Below are positions 1 to 7,517 of a stretch of 64,000 nt of DNA, piece by piece (the first letter of the stretch is position 1; each line of letters starts with the position of its first letter). This DNA comes from DATGMP01 sp035293565 (GTDB taxonomy: Bacteria; Pseudomonadota; Alphaproteobacteria; BOG-932; Roseiterribacteraceae): positions 60,515-124,514 of the forward strand of contig DATGMP010000023.1 in assembly GCA_035293565.1 (NCBI GenBank), given 5' to 3'. The position numbers and the translations under genes are program-made. The notes under the pieces were generated by a model. It did not search any database. It was not told where the DNA came from and worked only from the letters and a program-made list of their open reading frames with translations.

Positions 1-549
1 GCGCGTGGCCTTGTCGCCGAACTGATGGCAGGGGGTGCAATTTTCCTTGAAATGCGCAAGCCATTGCTGCTGGGTCGTGAGGGCCGGCGAGATGCCGTTT
101 CCCTGGCTGCCGGTGCCGGGGAACTCGTCGGCCGCGGGCGGGCGCATCAACGCAAGCCAGTAGTTTGCGGGATAATACTCGGCTGCGGCCTTCGCATCGG
201 GCGCGACGACCGCCGTCAGATCGAGCCGCACGCCAGGCTGGGCCTCGAGCGGCTTGGAATCGACGAGGCCATAGCCCCTGACCCAGATTTGGTATTTGGC
301 TTTCGGCAGCTCCGGCAGGACGTAGCGGCCATGGTCATCGGTCACGACGATCTTGACGAATTTGGTCGGAAGGTTGGTCGTCTCCGCGATCACCCAGACG
401 CCAGCTTCGGGACCCCTGGCGCTTTTGACCATGCCCCCGATGTCGTCGGGGACGATCTCGATGCCGTCGGAGGGCGCGGCGGCCGCCGGCATCGCGAGAA
501 GCACACAAAGGCCGGCGGTCGAGAGCCAGGCGCGCGAACGCTTCCCCAT
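1..549 (-). CDS. secreted protein with carboxypeptidase-regulatory-like fold and CxxCH motif (3' end cut)
   Basis: The reading frame is open from an ATG at 547-549 to the left edge, giving 183 codons with no stop, so the gene is partial. A GGGAGGG ribosome site lies just upstream. Residues 1-25 form a signal peptide (basic MGKRSRAW, then a hydrophobic stretch ending in AAAA). The next ~80 residues resemble a carboxypeptidase-regulatory-like beta domain (GVWVIAETT, GRYVLPELP). Near the edge the motif NCTPCHQFG is a possible c-type heme site. Export to the periplasm is inferred. Similar multidomain proteins can continue into a beta-propeller, which would lie outside the window. Substrate unknown. 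Confidence 0.6.
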   Translation of the reverse strand, partial: MGKRSRAWLSTAGLCVLLAMPAAAAPSDGIEIVPDDIGGMVKSARGPEAGVWVIAETTNLPTKFVKIVVTDDHGRYVLPELPKAKYQIWVRGYGLVDSKPLEAQPGVRLDLTAVVAPDAKAAAEYYPANYWLALMRPPAADEFPGTGSQGNGISPALTTQQQWLAHFKENCTPCHQFGDKATR

Positions 550-665
550 AATCGCCCTCCCTTCGCGATGGGCGTGTGCCTTGGCCTTGTCGGGCGGCGG
601 CCGGCGGCGCCCTCGGACGTTTCGTTCCGTCTCTTTACGCGAGGGGCGCCGCTGTTCCCGCGAAA

Positions 666-1169
666 CTATCCGCCGTAGAAGACCGTGTCGCCCAGATCCT
701 TCATCTCCAGGATGGCCGCATCGGGCCGGCCTTCGATCGGCTTCGGCAGATGCGCCTCGACGACTTCGGCGACGACGATGTGATGGTCGCCCTCCTCGAC
801 GATCGTCTTCACGGCGCATTCCAGCGCGCCGATCGCGGCATCCAGGATCGCCGCGCCATTCGCGCCCTTGTGGAAGCTCTGGCCGCTCAACTTGCCGTCC
901 TCGAGCTTCGCCGGCTTGAAGAACGTGAAGGCCAGACCCTTGGCGTCCTTGCCCAGCATGTTGAGGGTGAAGCTCTTGGTCGATTTGAGGATCGCGTAGC
1001 CGTTGGAATCGGTCTTCACGCCGACCGCGACGAGCGGCGGGGCGAAGGCCGTCTGGGTCGCCCAATTGACCGTGGCGGCTGCGATATTGCCCTTCCCGTC
1101 ATCTGCCGTCAGCACATAGATCCCGTAAGGGATCATCCGAAGGACCGCCTTTTTGGCATCTGTGTTCAT
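666..1169 (-). CDS. flavin reductase-like domain protein
   Basis: The product is 167 aa and fits the flavin reductase-like, FMN-binding split-barrel family, which binds FMN or FAD and often supplies reduced flavin to a partner monooxygenase. The conserved opening (IPYGIYVLTADDG, then TVNWATQTAFAPPLV) and the LNMLGKDAKGLAFTFF segment support this. The ATG at 1169 is chosen because a GGAGGA site precedes it; a longer reading frame to 1235 runs into the intergenic region. It is divergent from the TetR gene at 1306, so that regulator may control it. No oxygenase partner is adjacent, so the physiological role is open. Confidence 0.8.
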   Translation of the reverse strand: MNTDAKKAVLRMIPYGIYVLTADDGKGNIAAATVNWATQTAFAPPLVAVGVKTDSNGYAILKSTKSFTLNMLGKDAKGLAFTFFKPAKLEDGKLSGQSFHKGANGAAILDAAIGALECAVKTIVEEGDHHIVVAEVVEAHLPKPIEGRPDAAILEMKDLGDTVFYGG

Positions 1170-1255
1170 CTGCTGTTCCTCCAAAGTGTCTCGAACTCGC
1201 GCCGTCTGCCGCCGGTCGGCTGACCGACGGGCCAACGCTCTTTCCTCGACGCGAG

Positions 1256-1266
1256 TTGCAGTGCAA
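1256..1266. promoter_or_regulatory. possible operator in divergent intergenic region
   Basis: A perfect 5-bp-arm inverted repeat (TTGCA, 1-nt centre, TGCAA) lies between the divergent flavin reductase and TetR genes. This is where a TetR dimer would be expected to bind, but the palindrome is short and could be chance. Confidence 0.25.
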
Positions 1267-1305
1267 AGTCAATCCGCATTCGATTCGATCCTGGTAATTA
1301 TTTCA

Positions 1306-1959
1306 ATGAAAGCTGGAGTCTCAGCCGCCCTGCCCAAGAACCAAGCACCGGACCTGGCGCTGCCGCGTCGCCAGCCGATCCAGGGACGCAGCCAAGATCG
1401 CGTGCAGCGAATCCTGCGGGCCGCGGCCGAGCTGGTCGACCGGATGCCATTGGACGAGATCACGATGGCGGTCATTGCCAAGGAGGCCGGCGCTTCCTTC
1501 AGCTCGATTTACCGCTTCTTTCCCAGCAAGGAGGCCATCCTCGAGGATGTGGTGCTCGGCTATCTCGACCAGCTGGAGCAGGAATATGAGCAGTTCTTCG
1601 CCCGGATGCGTCCCGAAGCCGGCGCCGCGCATCTGATCGACGGGGCGATCGACATCTATATCGCGTTCGTCCGGCGGGAGCCGGGCTTCAAGGCCCTGTG
1701 GCTGGGCTGGCAACCGACCCCGGCGATCGTGGCGCGCTTTCACCAGAACAATAAGAAGATCGTCGAGCTGGCGATGGCCTTCGCCACGACCCGATTGGGC
1801 ATGGCGTCCTCGCCTGAGCTCGATCTTCGCTTGGCGATGGCCGGTGAGGCTTCGAGCCAGCTGCTCCGCTATGCCTTCACACAGAGGGCCTTCGACGAAG
1901 AACGCGTCGTTGACGAGCTGAAGCGGTTTCTCAAAGCCACGCTGCTGATGCTGGCCTGA
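1306..1959 (+). CDS. TetR/AcrR family transcriptional regulator
   Basis: The product is 217 aa. Residues ~25-75 form the TetR helix-turn-helix domain: RILRAAAELVDR, then ITMAVIAKEAGASFSSIYRFFPSKEAILED. The helical C-terminal half would bind an unknown ligand. I chose the ATG at 1306; the frame is open further upstream to 1153 but would overlap the divergent gene. Divergence from the flavin reductase gene suggests that gene as a target. Confidence 0.85.
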   Translation: MKAGVSAALPKNQAPDLALPRRQPIQGRSQDRVQRILRAAAELVDRMPLDEITMAVIAKEAGASFSSIYRFFPSKEAILEDVVLGYLDQLEQEYEQFFARMRPEAGAAHLIDGAIDIYIAFVRREPGFKALWLGWQPTPAIVARFHQNNKKIVELAMAFATTRLGMASSPELDLRLAMAGEASSQLLRYAFTQRAFDEERVVDELKRFLKATLLMLA

Positions 1960-1967
1960 GGCCGGCG

Positions 1968-3056
1968 CTAGCGCCCGAGCTCGCTGTATGCGCCGTCATG
2001 CCAGCGATAAAGGACATAGTTGGACCCCACCACATCCCCCTTCCGGTCGAACCGGATCTGACCACGGACGGTGTCGAAAGTTCCGCTGTGCAGGATGTCG
2101 GCCACCTTGTGCGGATCGGTCGATCCAGCCTTGGTAGCGGCCTCGGCCCAGGCCTGGATCGCGGCGTAAGCGAAGAGCGAATAGCCCTCGGTGAGGCGAC
2201 CCGCCGCCTTGAGCTTGGCGACGATGGCGGCGTTCTTCGGATCATGCGTCGGATCGGGTGAGAAGGTGACGAGGGTGCCCTCGCCGGCGGGCCCGGTGAT
2301 CGCCCAGAAATCGCGCGAGACCAGCGCGTCGCCCGCCACCATCACGGTATTCATGCCTTGCCCGCGCATCTGGCGAACGATCGAGCCGGCCTCGATCGGA
2401 TAGCCTGCGTAATAGAGCACGTCGATTCCGGCCTGCTTCAGCTTGGCGACGAGCGCCGAGTAATCCTTCTCGCCCGGCGTCACCGTGTCGTCGAGCGCTT
2501 CCTTGACGCCCGCGGCGTTGAGCGCTTTCCGCGTCTCGTCGGCCAGTCCCTGGCTGTAGGTCTGGCGATCGTCGACGATTGCGATCTTCTTGCCGGGGAA
2601 GAGCTTGGCAAGCGCCTGACCGCCGACTTGGCCTTGCTGATCGTCGCGGCCGCAGACTCGAAAAATGTCCCAGCGCCCGGCTTCGGTCAGCTTCGGGTTG
2701 GTCGAGCCCGGCGAGATCATGAGGATTCCCTCGTCGAAATAGACATCCGAGGCGGGGATCGAGGAGCCGGAGCAGTAATGGCCGATCACCACCGCCGGCG
2801 GGTTGGAGGCGAGCTGATTGGCAATCGAGACGGCCTGCTTGGGGTCGCAGACATCGTCATATAAGGAGAGGTGCAGCTTCTGGCCGAGCACGCCGCCCGC
2901 GGCATTCAGATCCTCGATCGCCTGGAGCGAGCCGTCGCGGATCTGCTCACCGGCGGCCGCCGCCGATCCAGTCAAGGGCGCGACCATCGCGATCTCGATG
3001 TCCGCATGTGCCAGGGGCGCGGCGAAAAGAAGGAGAGCAAGGAAAAGGATTCGCAT
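1968..3056 (-). CDS. ABC transporter substrate-binding protein, branched-chain amino acid type
   Basis: The product is 362 aa with a cleavable signal peptide (MRILFLALLLFAAPLAHA) and then a periplasmic binding fold of the LivJ / Peripla_BP_6 type: IAMVAPLTGSAAAAGEQ, GVLGQKLHLSLYDD, VIGHYCSGSSIPASD. It would capture a branched-chain amino acid, amide or related ligand and deliver it to a LivHMGF-type transporter. Such a transporter operon lies 3 kb away at 5998-9667 but lacks its own binding protein, so the two may work together. The ATG at 3056 is favoured because it gives a clean signal peptide. Confidence 0.87.
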   Translation of the reverse strand: MRILFLALLLFAAPLAHADIEIAMVAPLTGSAAAAGEQIRDGSLQAIEDLNAAGGVLGQKLHLSLYDDVCDPKQAVSIANQLASNPPAVVIGHYCSGSSIPASDVYFDEGILMISPGSTNPKLTEAGRWDIFRVCGRDDQQGQVGGQALAKLFPGKKIAIVDDRQTYSQGLADETRKALNAAGVKEALDDTVTPGEKDYSALVAKLKQAGIDVLYYAGYPIEAGSIVRQMRGQGMNTVMVAGDALVSRDFWAITGPAGEGTLVTFSPDPTHDPKNAAIVAKLKAAGRLTEGYSLFAYAAIQAWAEAATKAGSTDPHKVADILHSGTFDTVRGQIRFDRKGDVVGSNYVLYRWHDGAYSELGR

Positions 3057-3095
3057 GGAGATTCCCACCGGAGGTGGCGGCCAACATACGTTCAT

Positions 3096-3175
3096 GGTCA
3101 TCCCGGCGAAAGCCGGGATCCATCTTTCCGCCGGCGCGGGCGCCAGGGATTCCGGCTTTCGCCGGAATGGCCTCT
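3096..3175. repeat. REP-like inverted-repeat element
   Basis: Two hairpin units lie between the binding-protein gene and the second TetR gene: CCCGGCGAAAGCCGGG and TTCCGGCTTTCGCCGGAA, about 30 bases apart. Related GCGAAAGC-centred units followed by GGGATCCA or GGAATCCA recur at 26357, 38885 and 52729. This fits a dispersed intergenic palindromic repeat family. Confidence 0.65.
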
Positions 3176-3210
3176 TTGCTTCAGGCCCCGGTGCGCTGCA
3201 CGATCATTTC

Positions 3211-3229
3211 ATGTAAAGACCATTCACAT
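3211..3229. promoter_or_regulatory. operator 1 for the TetR regulator at 3228
   Basis: ATGTAAAG-ACC-ATTCACAT is an imperfect palindrome with 8-bp arms and a 3-bp centre. It overlaps the presumed start codon of the TetR gene and closely matches the perfect palindrome at 3908-3926. Autorepression is the natural reading. Confidence 0.65.
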
Positions 3230-3866
3230 GAGCTGGAGACGTGGACATGGGCACGAACGCGCCGGGTATCATCACGGCAACCTCAGGGAGGCCCTGATCG
3301 ACTCCGCCTTGCAGCTTATCGCCCAGCACGGCCATCTGGGCTTCACCTTTGCCGAGGCGGCGCGCGCGGCGGGCGTCAGCCCGGCGGCGCCCTATCGCCA
3401 TTTCCGGGACCGGGAGGACATGCTGGCCGAAATGGCGCGGCGCGGCTTCGAGCTGTTCGCGGCCGAGCTGGAGCGTGCCTGGGACGGTGGGCGGCCGGAG
3501 CCGATCGGCGCCTTCGAGAATGTCGGCCGCGCCTATCTGCATTTCGCCCGCACGCAGCCCGGTTATTACGCCGCGATGTTTGAAGGCGCGATCGCCGATC
3601 ACGATCATCCCGACCTGCGGCTCGCGAGCGATCGCGCCTTCGGGGTGCTCAGGCAGGCGGCGGAAGTCGTTCAGGCCAAGCTGCCGAAGGACACGCGGCC
3701 GCCAGCGCTGATGATCGCGCTCCACGCATGGTCCATGGCGCATGGCATCGCTACCTTGTTCAGCCGCCGGCAGGGCGCGGCCGGCAAGCTGCCGATGAGC
3801 CAGGAGGATCTCCTGGAGGCCGGCTTCCTCGTCTATCTGCAGGGTGCCGGGTTGGGCCGAAAATGA
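3228..3866 (+). CDS. TetR/AcrR family regulator with WHG-type C-terminal domain
   Basis: The product is 212 aa. The N-terminal helix-turn-helix is clear (YHHGNLREALIDSALQLI, then GVSPAAPYRHFRDREDMLAEM). The C-terminal half has HAWSMAHGIATLF, the signature region of WHG-domain TetR proteins. The ATG at 3228 has no ribosome site and overlaps operator 1, so the mRNA may be leaderless. A second operator lies upstream of the DUF2852 gene just downstream, so this protein probably controls that small cluster as well as itself. Confidence 0.82.
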   Translation: MSWRRGHGHERAGYHHGNLREALIDSALQLIAQHGHLGFTFAEAARAAGVSPAAPYRHFRDREDMLAEMARRGFELFAAELERAWDGGRPEPIGAFENVGRAYLHFARTQPGYYAAMFEGAIADHDHPDLRLASDRAFGVLRQAAEVVQAKLPKDTRPPALMIALHAWSMAHGIATLFSRRQGAAGKLPMSQEDLLEAGFLVYLQGAGLGRK

Positions 3867-3879
3867 CAGCCGTCGGCTC

Positions 3880-3926
3880 TTGACAGGCCGGCTGCGAGCG
3901 CCCATTGATGTAAATGTTATTTACAT
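3880..3926 (+). promoter_or_regulatory. promoter region with operator 2 (TetR site)
   Basis: The perfect palindrome ATGTAAAT-GTT-ATTTACAT occupies 3908-3926, upstream of the ribosome site of the gene at 3944. A TTGACA hexamer at 3880-3885 could be the -35, with a weak -10 (ATTGAT) 18 bases on. The palindrome would then cover the -10 and start point, a repression geometry. It matches the site at 3211-3229. Confidence 0.65.
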
Positions 3927-3943
3927 TCGCAGGAGCTTGGAGC

Positions 3944-4372
3944 ATGTATCCGGCGATGCTTGGTGGAGTGCCGAGGCCCGCCCTAATCGGCCTCATGGTC
4001 CTCGGTTTCATCCTCTGTTGGCCGATCGGATTGGCCGTTCTGGCCCTTCTCATATGGAGTGGACGCATGTCTTGTTGGAGTCATGAGGGCGCGCATTACT
4101 GGCGGCAGAGAATGATGGAAAGGATGGAGCGCCACGCTGAGCGCCATCGCCATCGTTGGGGTCATTGCGGCTATCGCACGAGCGGCAACCGGGCGTTCGA
4201 CGAATATCGGGCCGAGACGATTCGACGGCTCGAGGAGGAAGAGCGCGAGTTCCGCGAATTCCTCGACCGTCTGCGTTTCGCGAAAGACAAGGCCGAGTTC
4301 GACGAGTTCCTGAGAGAGCGGCGCAACCGGCCCGAGACGCCGGATTCGCCGGCGCCCCAGCAGCCGTCATGA
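3944..4372 (+). CDS. DUF2852 family protein
   Basis: The product is 142 aa. One or two hydrophobic segments (residues ~8-35: LIGLMVLGFILCWPIGLAVL) are followed by WSGRM, a His/Arg-rich stretch and a conserved charged tail: AFDEYRAETIRRLEEE, then FLDRLRFAKDKAEFDEFL. This layout matches DUF2852, an alphaproteobacterial family of unknown function. AGGAG at 3931 sets the ATG. It probably answers to the TetR regulator through operator 2 and is translationally coupled to the next gene by ATGA overlap. Confidence 0.85.
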   Translation: MYPAMLGGVPRPALIGLMVLGFILCWPIGLAVLALLIWSGRMSCWSHEGAHYWRQRMMERMERHAERHRHRWGHCGYRTSGNRAFDEYRAETIRRLEEEEREFREFLDRLRFAKDKAEFDEFLRERRNRPETPDSPAPQQPS

Positions 4373-4614
4373 AGACCGGCGTCATATTGGGCGCATTTGC
4401 GCTTCTGGCCGCGGCCTTGCCGGCCGCGGCGGCGACGGGGCTCTTCGCGAGCGAGGACGCGGCGTCGCAATCCTGCGGAACTGATGAGGTGGTCTGGGTC
4501 GATCTCGATCACGGCCGCTTCTATCACAAGACCCAGGACAGCTACGGGAAGAGTGGCAATGGCGGCTACACCTGCATGAAGGCGGCCAAGCTTCAGTACC
4601 GCGAGGCGCATTGA
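4369..4614 (+). CDS. small secreted protein of unknown function
   Basis: The product is 81 aa. Its ATG overlaps the stop of the DUF2852 gene (ATGA), indicating co-translation. Residues 1-21 are a signal peptide ending in AAAA. The ~60-residue mature part contains two cysteines (SCGTD and YTCMK), which could form a disulfide in the periplasm, and the motif WVDLDHGRFYHK. I do not recognise a family. Confidence 0.7.
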   Translation: MKTGVILGAFALLAAALPAAAATGLFASEDAASQSCGTDEVVWVDLDHGRFYHKTQDSYGKSGNGGYTCMKAAKLQYREAH

Positions 4615-4672
4615 AGCCGACCGTCTGACCATCGAGCCTGAGAACGAAATTGCCCCCGACGGAGGCCTGATC

Positions 4673-5047
4673 CTGAGCAAGCGCACCGATCCCGAAAAGG
4701 TTCGCCGGGCCGCGGCACGTGCCGATCGGCCCGGCGAAGCCTGCAAGGCAGCACCAAAGAGCTGGGCTCCGCATGTCGATTTCCGCCGTTGCGAGGGCAA
4801 GGGTGATTGCGAGCAAGTCTGTCCCTACGGCGTGTTCGAGATTCGCCCGATCGCCGCCGCCGACCATCGCGCACTCTCCTGGATCAATAAGGCGAAGCTC
4901 GCCTTCCATGGCGGCCAGGTCGCCTATACGCCGAAGGCTGATTCCTGCATGGCCTGCGGCCTCTGCGCCGTCGCCTGCCCGGAAAATGCGATCACCCTCG
5001 TCAGATTGATTGACGATCTGCAGGAGCTTTCCGTCGAATCGCAGTAA
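4673..5047 (+). CDS. ferredoxin with two iron-sulfur motifs, apparently non-canonical start
   Basis: The frame encodes Cys40-x5-Cys46-x3-Cys50-Pro (RCEGKGDCEQVCPYGVFE) and Cys92-x2-Cys95-x2-Cys98-x3-Cys102-Pro (CMACGLCAVACPENAI). This is a dicluster ferredoxin, possibly [3Fe-4S] plus [4Fe-4S]. No ATG, GTG or TTG occurs in frame between the stop at 4577 and the first cluster. The only standard start, GTG 4832, would delete that cluster. A CTG at 4673 has an ideal GGAGG 7 bases upstream and gives MSKRTDPEKV as N-terminus (124 aa), so I use it. ATT 4610 is the main alternative. Role: soluble electron carrier, partner unknown. Confidence 0.72.
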   Translation: MSKRTDPEKVRRAAARADRPGEACKAAPKSWAPHVDFRRCEGKGDCEQVCPYGVFEIRPIAAADHRALSWINKAKLAFHGGQVAYTPKADSCMACGLCAVACPENAITLVRLIDDLQELSVESQ

Positions 5048-5079
5048 GGTCGTCCGGCCTGCCCGACGGAGGATGCACG

Positions 5080-5988
5080 ATGGCGCGGAAATGGACCGTT
5101 GCGGATATCCCGCCTCAGGTCGGTAAGACTGCTCTCGTCACGGGGGCCAATCGCGGGCTCGGTTTGGAGATTGCCGGAGCGCTCGCGGCCAGCGGCGCAC
5201 GCGTCGTCATGGCCTGCCGCGACATCGCGAAAGGGGAAGGGGCCGCGGCCTCGATCCGGCGCAATGCGCCGCGCGGCGAAATCGAGGTGATGAACCTCGA
5301 CATCGCCGATCTCGGTTCGATCCGCCGCTTCGCCGAGGCGTTCGCGCGGCGCTTTCCTGAGATCGACCTGCTCGTCAACAATGCGTCGGCGATTCTCGTG
5401 CCGCAGGGAAAGACCGCGGATGGTTTCGAGACTCACTTCGGCACGAACGTGCTTGGCACCTTCGCGCTGACCGGTTTGTTGCTCGACAGGTTGCGTGCTG
5501 CGCCTGCGGCGCGGATCGTCAACACGACGAGCAACGCGCACCGGATGACGAAGGGGCTGGATTTCGATGACCTCCATTTCGCGCGCACGGCCTACAAGCC
5601 GATGGAGGCCTATGCGCGGAGCAAGCTCGCGACTCTGATCTTCACGTTCGAGCTCGACCGCCGACTCCGCAAAGCCGGTCAACGCGTCATCGCGGTCGCT
5701 GCTCATCCAGGTTACTCGAATACCAATCCCGACAAGGGCGGGTTCGCGCTTCGCGTCGCGACAGCGCTGATCGCACAGCCGGCCCAGATGGGCGCGCTCC
5801 CCGCGCTCTATGCCGCGACGGCAGCCGATGTCGAAAGCGGTGCCCATTACGGGCCGGGCGGCGTCGCCGAGCTGCGCGGCTATCCGGCGAAGGTCGGTTG
5901 CGCGGCCACGGCGCGCGACGCTGGGACGGCTGCGCGGCTTTGGGCGGTTGCGGAAGAGGCGACGGGCGTCCGGTATTTGGACGGCTGA
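5080..5988 (+). CDS. short-chain dehydrogenase/reductase
   Basis: The product is 302 aa with a Rossmann fold. The cofactor motif TGANRGLG is at residues 21-28, NNAS is near 100, the catalytic Ser is in NTTSNAH (Ser151), and Tyr178/Lys182 lie in YARSK. The long C-terminal half and N-terminal extension resemble retinol-dehydrogenase-like SDRs. GGAGG at 5068 fixes the ATG. The substrate cannot be told; the upstream ferredoxin is on the same strand 32 bases away. Confidence 0.88.
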   Translation: MARKWTVADIPPQVGKTALVTGANRGLGLEIAGALAASGARVVMACRDIAKGEGAAASIRRNAPRGEIEVMNLDIADLGSIRRFAEAFARRFPEIDLLVNNASAILVPQGKTADGFETHFGTNVLGTFALTGLLLDRLRAAPAARIVNTTSNAHRMTKGLDFDDLHFARTAYKPMEAYARSKLATLIFTFELDRRLRKAGQRVIAVAAHPGYSNTNPDKGGFALRVATALIAQPAQMGALPALYAATAADVESGAHYGPGGVAELRGYPAKVGCAATARDAGTAARLWAVAEEATGVRYLDG

Positions 5989-5997
5989 TCTTCTTCG

Positions 5998-6714
5998 TCA
6001 CAACCCCAAATACGCCGCCCGCACCTCGGGATTTTGCGCCAACTCCGAGGCGGGGCCCGACAGGGCGATGCGGCCGGTCACGAGCACATAGGCACGATGC
6101 GCCAGCGCCAGCGCATGATGCGCATTCTGCTCCACCAGCAGGATGGCGGTGCCGCGGGCGCGATTGATCTCGCCAATTGCAGCGAAGATCTGCTTCACGA
6201 TCAGCGGCGCCAGCCCAAGCGAAGGTTCGTCGAGCAATAGCAGCTCGGGCTCGCCCATCAGCGCGCGTGCGATCGCGAGCATCTGCTGCTCCCCGCCCGA
6301 CAGTGTGCCGCCGCGCTGATCCATGCGTTCGCCGAGCCGCGGAAACAACGTCACGACATCGCCAAGATTGGCATCGAATCGCGCCGGATCGGCGAGCCTG
6401 GCGCCCAGCATGAGATTCTCGCGCACAGTCATGCGCGGGAAGATCCGCCGTCCCTCTGGCGCATGGGCGACGCCGAGCCGCGCGATCTCGTGCGGCTTCA
6501 GGCGGGAAATGTCGCGATTCTTGAAGCGAATCCGTCCTTCAATTAATCGCAGCTCGGAACGCGGACGGCCGCAGAGGGTCATCAGCAATGTGCTCTTGCC
6601 GGCGCCGTTCGAGCCGATCAGGGTTACGATCTCGCCCGCGCCAACCGTCAAATCCACACGATCGAGCGCCAGGACCGCGCCATAAGCAGCCGATACGTCC
6701 GCAACCGCCAGCAT
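5998..6714 (-). CDS. livF: branched-chain amino acid ABC transporter ATP-binding protein LivF
   Basis: The product is 238 aa. Walker A (GSNGAGKST), the LivF-type APEGRRIFPRMTVRENLMLGA, signature LSGGEQQ and Walker B LLLDEPSLGLAP are all present. It is one of two cytoplasmic ATPases of the transporter. The ATG at 6714 overlaps the livG stop by one base (TGATG), so translation is coupled. The frame stays open upstream to 7089, but that stretch overlaps livG and is not used. Confidence 0.92.
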   Translation of the reverse strand: MLAVADVSAAYGAVLALDRVDLTVGAGEIVTLIGSNGAGKSTLLMTLCGRPRSELRLIEGRIRFKNRDISRLKPHEIARLGVAHAPEGRRIFPRMTVRENLMLGARLADPARFDANLGDVVTLFPRLGERMDQRGGTLSGGEQQMLAIARALMGEPELLLLDEPSLGLAPLIVKQIFAAIGEINRARGTAILLVEQNAHHALALAHRAYVLVTGRIALSGPASELAQNPEVRAAYLGL

Positions 6715-7517
6715 CACGCGACCGCTGCCGCCGGCTCGCCCAGATAGGCTGCGATAACTGCCTTGTCTGCGCGGATCTCCGCAGGCGTTCCTTCGGCGAT
6801 CTTGCGGCCGTAATCGAGCACGACGATCCGGTCCGATACGCCCATGACGACGCTCATGTCGTGCTCGATCAAAAGCACCGCGATGCCGAGCTCGGTCGTG
6901 AGGCCGCGCAGGAAGCGCGCGAGCTCGCCGCTCTCGGTCGCGTTGAGCCCGGCCGCAGGCTCGTCCAGACAAAGCAGACGCGGCTCCGTGCAGAGCGCGC
7001 GAACGATCTCCAGCCGTCTTTGCTGGCCGTAAGCGAGCGATCCGGCCTCGGCGTTCGCGCGGCTCAGCAGGCCGACGCGGTCGAGCCAATAGCGGGCGCG
7101 ATCGATCGCCTCCTTTTCCGCTCGACGGTACGATGCCAGCGACAACAGGCCGGCGATCGAGAAGACCGAAGCCCGCATCAGGGCCGTATGCTGAGCGACC
7201 ATCAGATTCTCGAGCACCGTCATACGCGGGAAGAGACGGATGTTCTGGAAGGTGCGGGCAATTCCGAGCCGCGCGATCCTGTGTCCCGTGAGGCCTGCCA
7301 GCTCGCGACGCGCACCACCCGTATCCAGAATGAGGTTGCCGGCTGTGGGGCGGTAGAATCCCGTCAAGCAGTTGAAGAGCGTCGTCTTGCCGGCGCCGTT
7401 CGGGCCGATGAGCGCCGTGACGGCTCCCGGCGCGACGTCAAACGACACGCAGTCAATGGCGAGCAGCCCACCGAAGCGCATGGTGAGATCGCGGATCGCG
7501 AGCAGCGGCGCCGACAT
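6714..7517 (-). CDS. livG: branched-chain amino acid ABC transporter ATP-binding protein LivG
   Basis: The product is 267 aa. Walker A is GPNGAGKTT, followed by the LivG-type ARTFQNIRLFPRMTVLENLMV, signature LAYGQQRRLEI and Walker B LLCLDEPAAGLN. It pairs with LivF as the ATPase dimer. The ATG at 7517 overlaps the livM stop by one base; a GTG one codon upstream is also possible. Confidence 0.92.
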   Translation of the reverse strand: MSAPLLAIRDLTMRFGGLLAIDCVSFDVAPGAVTALIGPNGAGKTTLFNCLTGFYRPTAGNLILDTGGARRELAGLTGHRIARLGIARTFQNIRLFPRMTVLENLMVAQHTALMRASVFSIAGLLSLASYRRAEKEAIDRARYWLDRVGLLSRANAEAGSLAYGQQRRLEIVRALCTEPRLLCLDEPAAGLNATESGELARFLRGLTTELGIAVLLIEHDMSVVMGVSDRIVVLDYGRKIAEGTPAEIRADKAVIAAYLGEPAAAVA

